DNA from: Chara braunii
Taxonomy: Eukaryota > Streptophyta > Charophyceae > Charales > Characeae
Direction of reading: 5' to 3'
NCBI GenBank assembly: GCA_003427395.1
Contig: BFEA01000013.1
Span: 2,340,432-2,404,431 of the forward strand
Length of the DNA stretch: 64,000 nt
Numbering within the stretch: position 1 is the stretch's first letter; each line of letters opens with the position of its first letter. Below, piece after piece: positions 44,749 to 55,615 of the stretch. A model generated the notes under the pieces. The model had not been told where the DNA came from, did no database searches, and saw nothing but the letters and a program-made list of their open reading frames with translations. The position numbers and the translations under genes are program-made.

Positions 44749-45264
44749 TGCGATGTAGTGCAGCTGCGCTATGTTAGCGCTGAAGCCCTACTGCTGCGTT
44801 ATGCTAGCGCTAGAGTCCTACCGCTATCGTGGACTACTTCTACGACTGAAGTGTACCGCCACGAAGTGCCTGAAGAATGAATGCTACCTCCTAGGCGGAC
44901 CAGCCATATATAGCGCTGATCCGGCTGGGAAGCTGCTCTCACCAATGCCGAATGGCGCCAGTATCTGGCGCAGAAGTTGGCGCCCAAATTCGAATCTTTG
45001 AATTTGAAAGAGGCCTGAAACAGCCTGGGCGCCTACTGGGCCTCAACCAGGGTCTGGCACAAAAACGGGCGCCAGGGCCTACCTACCGGCCTACGGACCT
45101 ACGGGCCCTCCCTAGGCCGAAACGACACAGGGCCTGGAGGGCCCCTACCTATAGTGAACCGACGCAGGGCCTGTAGGACCCCCTACCTAGCCCCTAGCCT
45201 ACCTGGTCGGCCCCCGCAGGGCCCATGTGAAACACCAGCTCTAGTGCAGCTCTTCCGTACCTAT

Positions 45265-45366
45265 GATAAACAAATCAATCAAGAAATCAAGAAATCAATC
45301 ACTATCAATCAATCAATCAAGCAATTGACTGATTGACTGGTTGATCGACTGATTTGATTGATTGAT
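45265..45366. repeat. AATC/GATT microsatellite
   Basis: Plus-strand AATC units (45265-45320) followed by GATT/GACT units (45325-45366), a change of strand bias that gives an inverted arrangement. Confidence 0.88.
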
Positions 45367-46046
45367 CCCGTGAGAGTGAACGTTTCGTGTATGATGTAGG
45401 TCGGTCTAGGGTAGCAACTCGATAGCTGGATGTATCCCCGGACCTTGATGTCATCTTGTCATTCGAGTCAGCAGTCGCACTTGGTCTGCCTGTTGCCTGG
45501 TGAGTGAGAGACCGATCTCTCCTGGAGGAAAGGCTCCTCCCCCTTGTGGGGGAAGTGGTTAGGGTTGCCAGCCTACCTGGGGGCATACGTACCTAGTGGG
45601 ACCCTAATCCCGTTAGAGTGAAAAGTTTCGGGTGTGATGTTGGTCGGTCTAGGGTAGCAACTCGATAGTTGGATGTATCCCCGGACCTAGTAGGGAGCAC
45701 GGGCAATGAGCGGCGTTCGTTCGTAAAACAATCCTGCTATGCCCAATGACCGGTACTGACCGGCGTGCGACCAAAACATAGGGGACGCAGTGAGGAGTTG
45801 TAGAGGGCAGTATGGTTCACCAGCTGTATAATGCGCGGGCAAAGTAGGGGTGAGACGTACGGTTCACCAGTTGAGGATGTCAGGGAGATCACCCAAGGAC
45901 CGGTACTGAACGGCTGGCTAGTCGTTGGTGGTAGTTATACCCAAAAACCGCTGCATTCTGTGAGGAACCAGTCTTAAGTCTTCATATCGGTGGGCACGAC
46001 GCCCTGTTTGCGTCGTTCAATAGTTCTAGAGGTCCGTGCTGGCTGA
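45366..46046. repeat. region with an 84-bp dispersed duplication
   Basis: 45366-45448 and 45607-45690 share GGTCGGTCTAGGGTAGCAAC, TCGATAG(C/T)TGGATGTATCC and CCGGACCT in the same orientation. ACCGGTACTGA(C/A)CGGC recurs near 45750 and 45899, and GGTTCACCAG(C/T)TG near 45813 and 45861. No ORF looks like protein. It may be part of a retroelement leader. Confidence 0.6.
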
Positions 46047-46200
46047 CCTTAAACCAAAGCTACGCCGGACCGGACACCAGACCGATTCCAGACCTCGGAC
46101 CCCGGACCTCCTGGGGCCATCCAGACTTCCGGAAAACCGGAATATTCCGGAATTTCCGGACCGGTTCGGACCCCTGGTCCGGATCCCCTATATTGTCCGG

Positions 46201-46224
46201 AAAAAAAAAAAAAAAAAAAAAAAA
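46201..46224. repeat. A24 homopolymer
   Basis: Uninterrupted run of 24 A directly after TTGTCCGG. Confidence 0.97.
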
Positions 46225-46248
46225 CGCCTCTACTCCTTCTCAGTTAAA

Positions 46249-46309
46249 GCATGTCATTCGTGCGCAGGGGCCATGCTAATCTTCTCCTTCCAATGTTAAT
46301 GAATGTCCC
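46249..46309 (-). pseudogene. U6 snRNA fragment
   Basis: The minus strand reads GGGACATTC, then ACATTGGAA, then GGAGAAGATTAGCATGGCCC and CTGCGCACGAATGACATGC, the central part of U6. About six bases around the ACAGAGA box are missing (GGAAGGAGAAG instead of GGAACGATACAGAGAAG). A T-run follows some 25 bp further on. Non-functional. Confidence 0.8.
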
Positions 46310-46552
46310 AAGCGCAAGATTAAGAAGAGAGGAGGACGACAGAAAAAAAAATTGGGCCCACATATTCCTTATTGAATAGTCTTTTTCCCGAAGGACCCCA
46401 GCAGTGCATCTGCGAGGGTCCAATATCTCAAGAGACGTTCGGCAAATTTCGTGTGAGAGCGAAGCAGGCCAGCAATATATGTCCTGGATCCGAAGTCAGG
46501 TGTGCTTTCAAGCAGTTATGGGTCACAATTACAACTACTTGCTACCGTAGCT

Positions 46553-46806
46553 CTCTCTTTTCTTTTGTTTCGTTTTCCTACGAGCAGGGGCCCTAAGCCT
46601 TGGTCCACTGGTCACTACTTGCACAAAAGAGAAAACATATGGCGGCGTATGGTTCCATGTTCTAGCAGAAGATTCATTCCTCTCTTTCTTTTGATTCCTT
46701 TTCCTACGAGCAGTGGCCCTAAAGGGCCTTGCTCCACTCGTCACTACTTGAACAAAAGACAAAACATATGGCGGTGTATGGTTCCATGTTCTAGTAGAAG
46801 ATTTAT
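46553..46806. repeat. 125-bp tandem duplication
   Basis: Two units sharing CCTACGAGCAG(G/T)GGCCCTAA, CACTACTTG(C/A)ACAAAAGA and GTATGGTTCCATGTTCTAG, offset by 125 bp. Confidence 0.88.
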
Positions 46807-47086
46807 TCTAGTTTTGCACATTTGGTGAGTAGTGGAGGGAAGCCCTGAAAAGCACGTGGTGAGTTGGCCTGCTACTGCCCAGAAACTCGCGTGCTCAGTG
46901 GTCCCATAACTGCTGAAACACGGACCTTAATGTGAATCAACAGCATATATACTTTGCGTGCCATGCCCGTAGCATGGCTATGAGCACTACTTAGCTCATG
47001 GTGAGAAGGCCCTTGCTAATTATCTGCAGGGGCCTCTTGGATAACCCAGAGGGGTTTTCTAATTAATTATAAGGAGCTATTTGTTT

Positions 47087-47191
<105 letters not shown>

Positions 47192-47692
47192 TTCTCACAC
47201 ATAACAGCATCTTTTTTTCCTTTTTGTTTTTTGCGCATCGGTGGCCACCGTGCTGCTCCGGGTGCATCGCACACTTGCGCCGCAGGTAGGAAACAAAACC
47301 GAAGTTACCAAACCCCCTCGTAGACTTTCCGGGCCTTCCGGATGGTTGGCGAGGGGGATAAAAAATAAGGCAACATGTTCTTGGGGCGGCCCAGGGCGTA
47401 AACAAACGCCCTGGACCACCCAAAAGAATTTTGCCCGTTGGGCTGGGGCGCACACATCCGGACCGAGATCCGGACCCGGACCCCGGACCCCGGACCACGG
47501 ACGGTCCGGATCCCTGTCCGGTGGTCCGGATCGTAGCCATGCCTTAAAACTGTTGGTGGCCCACCGGATGTTAGGAGAGCTGTAGTGACAGAAGTGGGAA
47601 GAAAATTAGTTGACAGACCCTGATTTGGGTTAGGATCAGTACAAGTATTGAGGTGTAGGTCTAACTGGTGAGGAGGCGAAGTCAACTTACCT

Positions 47693-48019
47693 GTGCTGAC
47701 CCTCGCCATGGATGACTACCCGATGTTTGGCTTCTTGGCCCTGTCCACTATCTGGGGCCCCCTCCTCCGTTTCCTTTTTCCACTGGGATTCGCCCGGACC
47801 TTTGGCATGCAGGTGGTGAGTCGGTCTGGAGCATCCACACAACCAAACTCCGCTGAACAACAGGCCAAAATTGATAGGAGGCTGGCGGATCAAAAGAAGG
47901 AGAAGAATGAGGAGGAGGAGGAGAGAAAAAAGAAAGAGGAGGAGAAAGAGAGATTGGAGAAGGAACGGCGAGCGCGTGAATGGTCAGATCAGAGAGCCGG
48001 CATTTGCAGTGGTGTTTGA
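47693..48019 (+). CDS. ORF with charged coiled coil, possible exon or repeat-derived
   Basis: 108 codons. The first 40 are hydrophobic; from about residue 50 (AEQQAKIDRRLADQKKEKNE, then a Lys/Glu run) it is a highly charged helix. It could be an exon, since GGCATGCAG at 47803-47811 resembles a splice acceptor, or a gag N-terminal coiled coil. The last part overlaps the dispersed repeat at 48000-48205, which weighs against a conserved gene. No family is recognised. Confidence 0.3.
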   Translation: MLTLAMDDYPMFGFLALSTIWGPLLRFLFPLGFARTFGMQVVSRSGASTQPNSAEQQAKIDRRLADQKKEKNEEEEERKKKEEEKERLEKERRAREWSDQRAGICSGV

Positions 48020-48205
48020 GGCAGTGGCACATTTATTTTTGTACGGCCTGCAATCGACTTTCAGGAGCCGGAACGGCGAGCGCGTGAATGGTCAGATCAG
48101 AGAGTGCATGAGCGCGCACTTTGGGGCACGAGTTGATTTACCCAGACACCTGGTGATTTTATGAATTACGTGTAGTTAGCAACCTCGCACAGGATTGGAG
48201 GTACG
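48000..48205. repeat. dispersed repeat, copy 1
   Basis: GCATTTGCAGTGGTGTTTGA, GGCAGTGGCACATTTATTTT and GTGTAGTTAGCAAC are shared with 49605-49795 in the same orientation. Copy 1 also repeats internally: GAACGGCGAGCGCGTGAATG occurs at 47966 and 48070. It may be a short non-autonomous element. Confidence 0.72.
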
Positions 48206-49364
48206 TGTGATGACCCGACCAAACACTAACTGAGACACCCAGTTGATTTCTGAATTTTGCTCATGGACTGAATGCCTTGCTGAGTTTCCCACTTGCCACT
48301 AAGTTCTGCATGTCTGTGTGTGTGCACGCTTGCTGGTCTGCATGTCTGTCTGAGTGCTGGTTGGCTCGAGTGTGTGTCCGACCTGCGAGGGCACTTGTTC
48401 ATTCGTTGGGCCCTCAGGGCCGGTACTTACCTGTGGCCACGACATTGAGGATTGCAGCGGGGAAAACATTCAAGTAGCAGGTAGGCCGGTACCGGCCCTG
48501 ACGAGGTAGATGTGTGGGTACTGGGGGCCGAGCAGAAGAAGACAAAAGTGGCATTTTAGAGGTCCAGTAGTTGTAGGCTAGGTCTAGGCGGGTACCAGTC
48601 CAACCAGTCTGAGTCTAGGGCCTGTACGGGCAATATCAGAGTCTGCAATGATGTTTCCCTCCGAAAGGGAGGAGGTACCGGTTGCTTGGAAGGCCGAGCG
48701 GCCTGGAAGTCACCGCCCAGAGGCAAGCAGGCTGCTATATCTCCAGGTCAGGCGAAGAGCCCAGCCTCATTGTCGGTGTGCAAGTTTCGCGATACACTGG
48801 TTGGAGCGCTGGCTGGAGCAGCGCTAGCAAGAGCAGCGCTGCTGGGGAAGGAGCAAGGACACGGAGGAGGAAGAAGACCAGGAGGAAGGGGGAGCGTCAG
48901 AGGTACTTACCTGGCTATAGTGGCAGGCTGGCAGCCATCTTCATCACCTTGGTGGGCGCTGCAGCAGGGAAACCCCAGCTGGGGAAGAGCTACACCAAGA
49001 AGCTTCGAGGCAGAGTCAGGTATGGCGGCCTGAGCTAGAGCGGCCTTTCTGCAGTATTTCTCGGTAGTGTATGTAAGAACTGCGAGCCATAGCTGGTTTG
49101 CGTTGTCCTTTGTACATCATGGCATGGCCCGAGTAGTCTGCCATAGCCTCGGCCTATGAGAGTGAAGAGTGAGGGAGGCGGCCATGGCTATGGTGGACAT
49201 CAAGTGATACCTGCAGTAGCAGAGGGATTCAGACATTGATTCTGGTTCAGCCATTCAACATTTTACTATTATTTCTTGTGTGAATAAGAAAGGAGTAGTA
49301 AAGGAGGAGGAGAGTGTTTGGCGAAGAAGAAGAGCTTTGTCATTTGTCTATGCGGGTGTACATC
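48206..49364. other. no gene seen; possible LTR fragment
   Basis: GGCCGGTACTTACCTG-type and CTGCAGCAGGGAAA-like words resemble the LTR-like blocks at 42.6 and 62.1 kb on the opposite strand, but no boundaries can be set. ORFs here are not protein-like. Confidence 0.35.
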
Positions 49365-49407
49365 ATCTTCTTCTTCTTTCTTTCTTCTTCTTCTTCTTCT
49401 TCTTCTT

Positions 49408-49437
<30 letters not shown>
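49365..49437. repeat. TTC trinucleotide microsatellite
   Basis: About 24 TTC units with one TTTC interruption. Poly-Phe, poly-Ser and poly-Leu frames are artefacts. Confidence 0.96.
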
Positions 49438-49439
<2 letters not shown>

Positions 49440-49604
49440 CCTCTCTCTCCTCTCAAGTTCATTCATTTCTTTCTGCAATTGGACGGCATTGCAATATCTG
49501 ATGAATGTGTACTTCGAAATTGGCCAGGATCATAACATATGCATTGTCGGCGCAAATACCCTTACAAGGGTATTCACCCATGTTTTTGCAGCTCACATGA
49601 GCCT

Positions 49605-49795
49605 CATTTGCAGTGGTGTTTGAGGCAGTGGCACATTTATTTTTGTGCCCGCAATAGACTCTCATGAGCCAGAAGAGCAAGTGTGCGAATGGTCAGATCA
49701 AAGAGTGCATGAGCGTGCACTTTGATTTACCTAGACACCTGGTGGTTTTATAAATTGAGTGTAGTTAGCAACTTCGCGCAACAGTACAAGCTAGA
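49605..49795. repeat. dispersed repeat, copy 2
   Basis: Counterpart of 48000-48205, with similarity ending at AACTTCGCGCAAC versus AACCTCGCACAGG. Confidence 0.72.
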
Positions 49796-50222
49796 GAGGG
49801 ATCAAAGTTTTGCTTAGCATCACCTCGTGCACTGAGTGCGAGGGAGCAGAGACCGGCATTGTCGTGGTCGACGTTAAGGTTAGCTACGGAAATCATGATC
49901 CAAGGTGACTTCCGTTGGCTAACCAAAGGTGGCGTCTGAGCCACATAGCGCAAAGAGCATTGGGCCCTTGTTTTGGTGGTGGAAGCCCTTACTGTTTCTT
50001 GATAGGGCGTGCATAGACGAGATACGATGCCAGTAGATGGTCGGAGTTTTCGTCGGACATAATAGTAAAGGTGTGATCTTGAAGAGGTGACCATTTAATG
50101 GAGGGAGAGGTTAACGGCAGCATGACCCATTGCGTGGTAAGTGGTATGTGAGGAGGAAGTGTACGTGAACCGTGCCTTCCACATGGCAAGAGCGGGAGCT
50201 TGGCAACCGTGCGTTCCATCGA
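49796..50222. other. non-coding, no gene seen
   Basis: Short ORFs only; nothing recognised. Confidence 0.4.
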
Positions 50223-50436
50223 CAAGCAAAATTGTGGCTTTGACGTGGTTCGGTAGGCCATGGTGCGGCATTGGGGAATTTTGGCAAGCGTAGGCTTGCT
50301 GCGGTTACCGTTTGTTTCAACAAGCAAAATTGTGGCTTTGACGTGGTTTGGTAGGCCATGGTGCGGCATTGGAGGATTTTGGCAAGCCTACGGCATTGGA
50401 GGATTTTGGCAAGCGTAGGCTCGCTGCGGTTACCGT
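50223..50436. repeat. 98-bp tandem duplication with nested 28-bp duplication
   Basis: CAAGCAAAATTGTGGCTTTG starts at 50223 and 50321. Within the second copy CGGCATTGGAGGATTTTGGC is itself repeated about 28 bp later. Confidence 0.88.
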
Positions 50437-50465
50437 TTGTGTTATTTTGCTCGTATTAAGTTTAT

Positions 50466-50700
50466 CCATGGGCCTAGCACTATTGGTTACGGTGTCAGAC
50501 TTTCAATTAGCAGGTTCAGGGATCGAGGCCAGCCGACCACATTGGAGTAGCGAAGCACAACAAACGGAACTGAGGGGTTGAGGGTCCCGCAAGACTATCC
50601 CCTTCAGTTTTGTGAGCCAGTCCAGACAATGGGCCTAGTTGGTAGGACTGAGGAGGTGTCAGCGGTTCCCGTTCTCTTTTAGTTTCTGAAAAATTTCCTT
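50466..50700 (+). mobile_element. tRNA-like SINE, copy 2
   Basis: Same family as 6688-6930: A-box-like TTGGTTACGGTGTCAG, B-box-like GGTTCAGGGATCGAGGCC, then AACTGAGGGGTTGAGGGTC and GACTATCCCCTTCAGTTTTG. Differences are spread along the length, so both are old copies. Confidence 0.6.
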
Positions 50701-50787
50701 AGTATTATTTATTTTTGTCCCATTTTTATTCTAAAGTCTGGCCATAGGGACTAGATCAGTACCGGTGCTGGTTTCGGGACCGGTCAT

Positions 50788-50858
50788 GGAACCAACTGGC
50801 CTAACTCAGTTGGTACACCTATGTACTGTCGAAATGCAGACCCGAGTTTGAAGGCCGC
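50788..50858 (+). pseudogene. second tRNA-like sequence
   Basis: GGCCTAACTCAGTTGGTACA resembles a tRNA D-arm/A box, and CCCGAGTTTGAAGGCC near 50840 a B box with the usual spacing. No complete cloverleaf could be drawn by eye, so it may be a SINE head or decayed tRNA. Confidence 0.4.
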
Positions 50859-50946
50859 TAGAAACAGGTGGATAAAATACTGCAATATTGAATACTTGGA
50901 GCCCGTTAGTCCAATGATGATACCTCAGGGCAGTCGTCGCTCTTAT

Positions 50947-51036
50947 GTCCCTCGGGACATCCGTTAGAATTGGAACAATAAATGAGAGATTAGCGTGGTA
51001 CCTGCGCAACGAGGATACAAATAAATCGCAAGGGAA
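50947..51036 (+). pseudogene. degenerate U6 snRNA copy
   Basis: GTCCCTCGGGACATCCGTTA, then GAATTGGAACAATA, GAGATTAGCGTGG, CCTGCGCAACGAGGAT and ACAAATAAATCG follow U6 order along its whole length. The ACAGAGA box is changed to AATGAGA, so it is a pseudogene. No clear flanking duplication is visible. Confidence 0.8.
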
Positions 51037-51059
51037 GTTTTCTTTTGTGTATGTATGCT

Positions 51060-52230
51060 CTCAGGTCAGAGCGCTGTCGGATCGCATAGCGCAATCCAGT
51101 TGACCTCTACGGATGGAGTTAACGCAGAAGGAGAAGAGGAGGGAGAGTAGTCAAGGAGGGGTCCTCGTACCCCACTCGTTCTGGTTGACCGATTCAAGTA
51201 GGGGAAGAGGCGGTTTGGTGGCTTTGGGCTCGGGCGAGCTCGATAGTATGGTTTGGTTGAAGTGGATGAGAGTCGGTGGGGAGCTAGGAGTGAAAGGTGT
51301 GCGAGGGAGTCGAGAAGGAGAGAAGAGAAGGGGCCCGTGGTGGAGAAATCCTCATTTATCCGTTTGGTAATGACGTTTCGCAAATGAGGAATCGAAGTAG
51401 TGGTTTTAGAGTAATTCGAGCATGATGGTGAAGCTAGTTTAGTGGTAGGATGGTGGAAAGAAGGTTAGACGAGGAAAAGGTTGCGCGGTGACGAAGATGG
51501 GAGCGAAAAAGGAGGTGATGTATCTTCCCACATTTTAGCGGGAGATTCATTCTCAGTTTGTGCAATAGGTGGCCAGCGGGGTGATATCCACGATTGTGCT
51601 CGCGCTTGCCACCTAGGCACTCGTAGCCCACTATTAGAACGCTGCTGTTTGTTTTCCACGATCGTCATTGTCAACAGGCTGTGTTCCCCCGTGTGTCGCT
51701 GTAGTTGACCGTAGTCGGCCCCCTTTTAGGATGTATTTGGCTGTAAATGTTGAGCCCGGTGAAGTGAATTGGTGGTGTGAGCTCGGGAGATAGCTACAGA
51801 CGGGTGTAGAGAGTGGGAGAGAAAAAGTGAGGAAAAGAACAAGAACGATAGGGAGCCGACGACAACAAGGAAAGCGAGGAGGAAAGGCAGGGGTAGGGGA
51901 CTCTTACCTCGCCAAATTCCCGAGGAAATTTGGTGAGCCAAGGCTCGAGACAAGGATTTTGGTCGAGGTGAGTCTGATAATGAACGCTGGAACTGGCGTT
52001 AGATGAGTAGAGCAAGAGTTAGCGTGGGAGTGAGGAGGGAAAGCAATGGAGACACCCTTGAGGAAGAAAGGGGGGTATGGCAACGAGTTGAATCTGGACG
52101 CGAATCCCCACCAGGTGCATCAGAGTTACGGCGAGTAGCATCCACAGAGGGTGGGTCTTGCGATCGTCATTCCGGAAAGTCATTGTGATCCACTGAAATG
52201 AATAGAGCTAACTTTGAACAATGAAAGACC
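51060..52230 (-). other. probable 3' LTR or flank of element D
   Basis: About 1.2 kb without genes, lying where the 3' LTR of element D is expected. It has purine-rich GAGAGGAGGAAAG tracts as in the other LTRs here. No matching 5' LTR remains in the window, so the call rests on position. A short match to 9126-9170 suggests a dispersed repeat. Confidence 0.35.
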
Positions 52231-53550
52231 AGGTGGACAGGCAACTGGGCAGGCAACTGAATTATGAATGAAGGTCCTCTTCCAGTGCGTCACGAGCGGC
52301 TGCTACAATGCGCCAAGGCCCCATCCATTTCGGGAGGAGCTTGCGAGAGATGTCTTGCTTGAGGCTGAATTCTGCTGCGAAGACCTAAACAAGGTCGCCC
52401 GCGTGGAACGGGTATGGAAGGCGTTGGTGATTAGCTTGATGGCTCATACGCAACTGCGTCTTCGACATCTGGTTTCGTGCTTTGACAAAGAGTGTTTACG
52501 TCCGTCGAATGAAGGCGAAGTGGTCGTGACTTTCAGTCGTCCGTGGAGTGATAGTGTCCAACGACGATGTGACCAGCGAGCCATGCTCAGAAGGGCAAAA
52601 TCCCGATAGCCGGATGAATGGACGAGTTGTCCGACATCCGCTCAACCCAATCCTTTTAGCCGAGACAGATCTGAATGCGAAGAAAACCCTGTGCGGTCTG
52701 ATGCACCCTCTCCGTTTGGTCGTCGGTTTGCGGGTGGCGAGCCGAACTCAGCTTGAGAGACGAGCCCCATCATTTGAGGAGACCAACCCAAAAGTCGAAC
52801 ATGAACGGAGTGTCGCATTGCAAACGATCTCCTTGGGGTAACCCTTGATGCAAATCAACCGGCGTAAAGAACCTTGACCAACTTCGGTGCCTTGGCGTGA
52901 TATCCAAAAAGCAAAAACGTGGCAAACTTGGTGAGTCGATCGACCACCGTGAGAATCCCATCCATGTCCGCCTCATGCTTTGGGGAACGGCCCAGTGATA
53001 TCCGTGGAAATCGATTCTCGTTGTTCCAAGGGGATTGGTATGGTCATAACTCACCAAATGGACGATGGTTGTGGGATTCGCAACGCAAGCAAACCTCGCA
53101 TGACTCGCAATAGCATGTGATGTCGACGAGAAAGCCGGACCACCAAAAGCGTTCGTGAAGTCTACCAATCGTACTATTGACTCCAAACTGTTCGGTGGCG
53201 GGAGCGTCATGGAACTCGCCACGAAGCTGCGTACGCAAGTGTGGATCACTTGGCCCACAAAGAGGATCCTTTCCCCACAAGTGGACTAGCAAATAGCCCT
53301 CTTGGATTCGATAATGCGATGGCGCCGGATTTGGAGAGGAGCAATTCGCGTACTTATCGCGAAACTCAGGGTCGACTAGGGTAGCCGCGGATGAAGCTGT
53401 CCCGCAGGTCGTCGTCATCCTTGAACGTTGAGTAGACCGCGGTATGAGGTCCGGACGCCACGAAAGAGCGTCCACAAAAAGGTTTTGACTTTCTTGGGAT
53501 GTGATCAATGAAGAACCCGAAGTGGTCGATGAAAGCCATCCAACCGACAA
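52231..53550 (-). pseudogene. element D integrase, broken
   Basis: The zinc-binding domain is preserved at 53044-53550: LRTQLRGEFHDAPATEQFGV, then RLHERFWWSGFLVDITCYCE and CEVCLRCESHNH (CX2C). The DDE core is in pieces (52770-53258 and beyond). In a decayed frame near 52300 the sequence reads FHAGDLV, then LPKWMGPWRIVAAA, the C-terminal barrel. No chromodomain is visible after it. Confidence 0.78.
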
Positions 53551-53918
53551 TGGTACTATTCACCATGTCTTGGGTCGTGTGAAAGATGAACGGATTGCTA
53601 TACGACACCCATCGGAATTGACTTCGACCGAGAAGAAAGTGCCGCCACCGCTTAAGCGCGTGTAGGAAGGCCAATAATTCCTCCTTTCGTGCGTCGTCAA
53701 TCAAATGCACGGCAGGCTAAAGTACTTCATCGGGTGGCAATCCACGCCATCATGTTGCTCGAGGCCGGCACCAATGCCATAGCCGAACACATCGGTAGTG
53801 GCGCGAGTTGGCAAAAGCTGGTCGTAGATGCGTAAAACCTTCGAGGATAGCAAAGCGGCTTTAAGGGCCAAAAAGGAAGCCGGCGGATCGTCGTCGAAGT
53901 CGAACAGTCAGTCCTCAC
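53366..53918 (-). pseudogene. element D RNase H, broken
   Basis: RKEELLAFLHALKRWRHFLL, then WVSYSNPFIFHTTQDMVNST and WMAFIDHFGFFIDHIPRKSK match the second half of RNase H. The first half (53727-53918) is frame-shifted and only partly readable. Confidence 0.72.
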
Positions 53919-54560
53919 ATTGAAGCTTGGTCAAGTTGGCCGAGATCTTTGAATAGCCTTGGATAAAGCGTTGGTAGTAGCCGGCTAAGCCAAGAAACAA
54001 GCGGACATCCGTGACGTTCTTCGGCTCCGGCCACTCGTGGACAACTTGAATCTTGTCTGATAACGGGCCAATGCCCTTCAGTGTGACGAAATGGACCAAA
54101 TACTCTTAACTCTTGATGTACAAACTCGCACTTGTCGCGGTTGGCTTTGTACTTGGCGAGCGTCTCCAACACACATCGAAGATGCTCGAAATGGTACTCC
54201 AAGGTCCAGCCATAGACGAGAATGTCATGCAAGTTGACCAGCACAAACCAGTCCAACAGAGCGCGGAACTCGTTGGTCATCGTCGCTTGAAAAGTCGTCG
54301 GGGCATTGGTGAGGCTGAAAGGCATGACAACCCACTCAAAATGCCTGTACCTTGTCTTAAACGCGGAACACTCAAGAAGATCGTCAATACGAGCAAGAGG
54401 CCCCACATTCTTGACGGTTTGCGCGTTGAGCTTCCGATAGTCGATGCACAAGTGTAGGTCCTCGTTCTTCTAATGTACGAAGAGAACCGGCGCACCCTAT
54501 GGTGAGCTACTAGGCCAGATCCAACCCTTGTCCAACAAGTCGTTGAGTTGTGCGCGGAGA
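53915..54560 (-). pseudogene. element D reverse transcriptase with damaged active site
   Basis: [20 protein letters not shown], then ARIDDLLE is joined directly to CSAFKTRYRHFEWVVMPFSL. About 30 residues containing the KLDLKS motif (first catalytic Asp) present in element C are absent. The YLDD box is changed: VNLHDILVYG has only one Asp. Both parts of the active site are therefore lost. Confidence 0.82.
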
Positions 54561-54984
54561 ACTGCGAGCTCTTCCTCGCTCATGCGATAGATGCAACCTT
54601 TCAACGGCACGACTCCGGTGTCAAGAATGGTCGATCCGGCACCACACCGATTGGAGACATGAAGACGTTGGTGAACTCGTCAAGCAACCGCCCCACGCAG
54701 GGGTCCGAAGACAAGTCAGTAGGTGAAGATTCAGTCGCTACAATGGTTCGAAGAAAACAAAGGCCGGTCTTGTCGGTCCTCTAGTGAGCGCAAGTGGGCT
54801 GGAAAGACTTTGCCTTCACAAGTTGGCACTGAATCGAAGGGTGCGGAAGAGAGGAATAACTCACAGGACTTCGGCGCCGAGAGCGTCGCGAATAGTAAGT
54901 GTCCAGCGATGGAAGTTGACCGTGTGATCCGCACTCGCGAGCCAAGTTATCCGCAGAATGATGGCGAAGTCCGTGCCTAAGACA
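54561..54984 (-). pseudogene. element D protease-RT linker, decayed
   Basis: Aligns with 38470-38900 of element C (the region after LGMPWLAS), but has frame breaks and a short deletion near 54630. No intact domain. Confidence 0.6.
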
Positions 54985-55527
54985 TCAAACGTGACCGGTT
55001 CGCATGCATTGGTACGAAATAAACCGGTGCAGCCTCGATGTAGCGATCAAGAAGTTGTTGCGTCCGACCGTCCGGCAGCATGACCGCCGATCATGCGGCT
55101 TCGATGTAGCGATCAAGAAGTTGTTGTCATACCACTGCGTGCGAAACTCGCAGGCCACCTTGGTGATATACGCAAGGAGGTCCCCCACTGCGACTTCGTC
55201 ATCCGTCGGCGAAGTTGGTGCTGCATGAAATGGAAAATATGTGTGCAAATGGGCACATAGTGCTGCGCATTGCTTTCCCAGTAAGCGGCCCGTGGAAGGG
55301 AGAGGGAGCCATGCAAAATCCTTACGCGACAACGGGTCCAAGACCTCCACGTTGAACTCGCGTGTCGAATCCCTTGAAGAACCACTTGAAGACGACGAAA
55401 TGGTGCCGCTACCAGATGGAGAAGAAACCACGCACGCATCTTGTCCTTGAGCTAGAAAACCCAGTGATGGAACGAGTCGGGCAACGAAGTCCTCGAAAGA
55501 ATGAAGAAGAGGGCTCACGACTTGCAC
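54985..55527 (-). pseudogene. element D gag-pol junction with protease active site lost
   Basis: 180 codons whose middle ([20 protein letters not shown], then SPTDDEVAVGDLLAYITKVA) matches the start of the element C protease ORF. After EFRTQWYDNN the [10 protein letters not shown] motif of element C is missing. In its place a 64-bp direct duplication (CGATGTAGCGATCAAGAAGT at 55036 and 55100) is found. Confidence 0.78.
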
Positions 55528-55615
55528 ATGTGTGCCTCAGAATGAACGGCGGTCACTCGCGCAGCAATCGGTTCCGAAGGAGTTGAGAGTGCGGCCGTAT
55601 CACTCTCGGCGGTGC

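Larger units (their letters stand above)
43859..45240 (-). repeat. 5' LTR of the missing element (contains gap and microsatellite)
   Basis: Begins TGTCACATGCC beside the PBS. It resembles the element C LTR in order: GACAGACTGA-like start, a purine-rich GAGGAGAGAGGAG section, then GGGCCT-rich sequence. It is interrupted by a CT/GT microsatellite and an assembly gap. The outer end is approximate. Confidence 0.5.

Noticed and set aside
44063-44777. Long Ser-Leu repeat ORFs running across the N gap
   Set aside because: They are translations of a CT/GT microsatellite and of N; no protein can be inferred.
49269-49623. Poly-Arg, poly-Phe, poly-Ser and poly-Leu ORFs
   Set aside because: All arise from the TTC microsatellite in different frames.
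52268-52609. Plus-strand ORF of 113 codons
   Set aside because: It is the antisense shadow of the decayed integrase C-terminus of element D.
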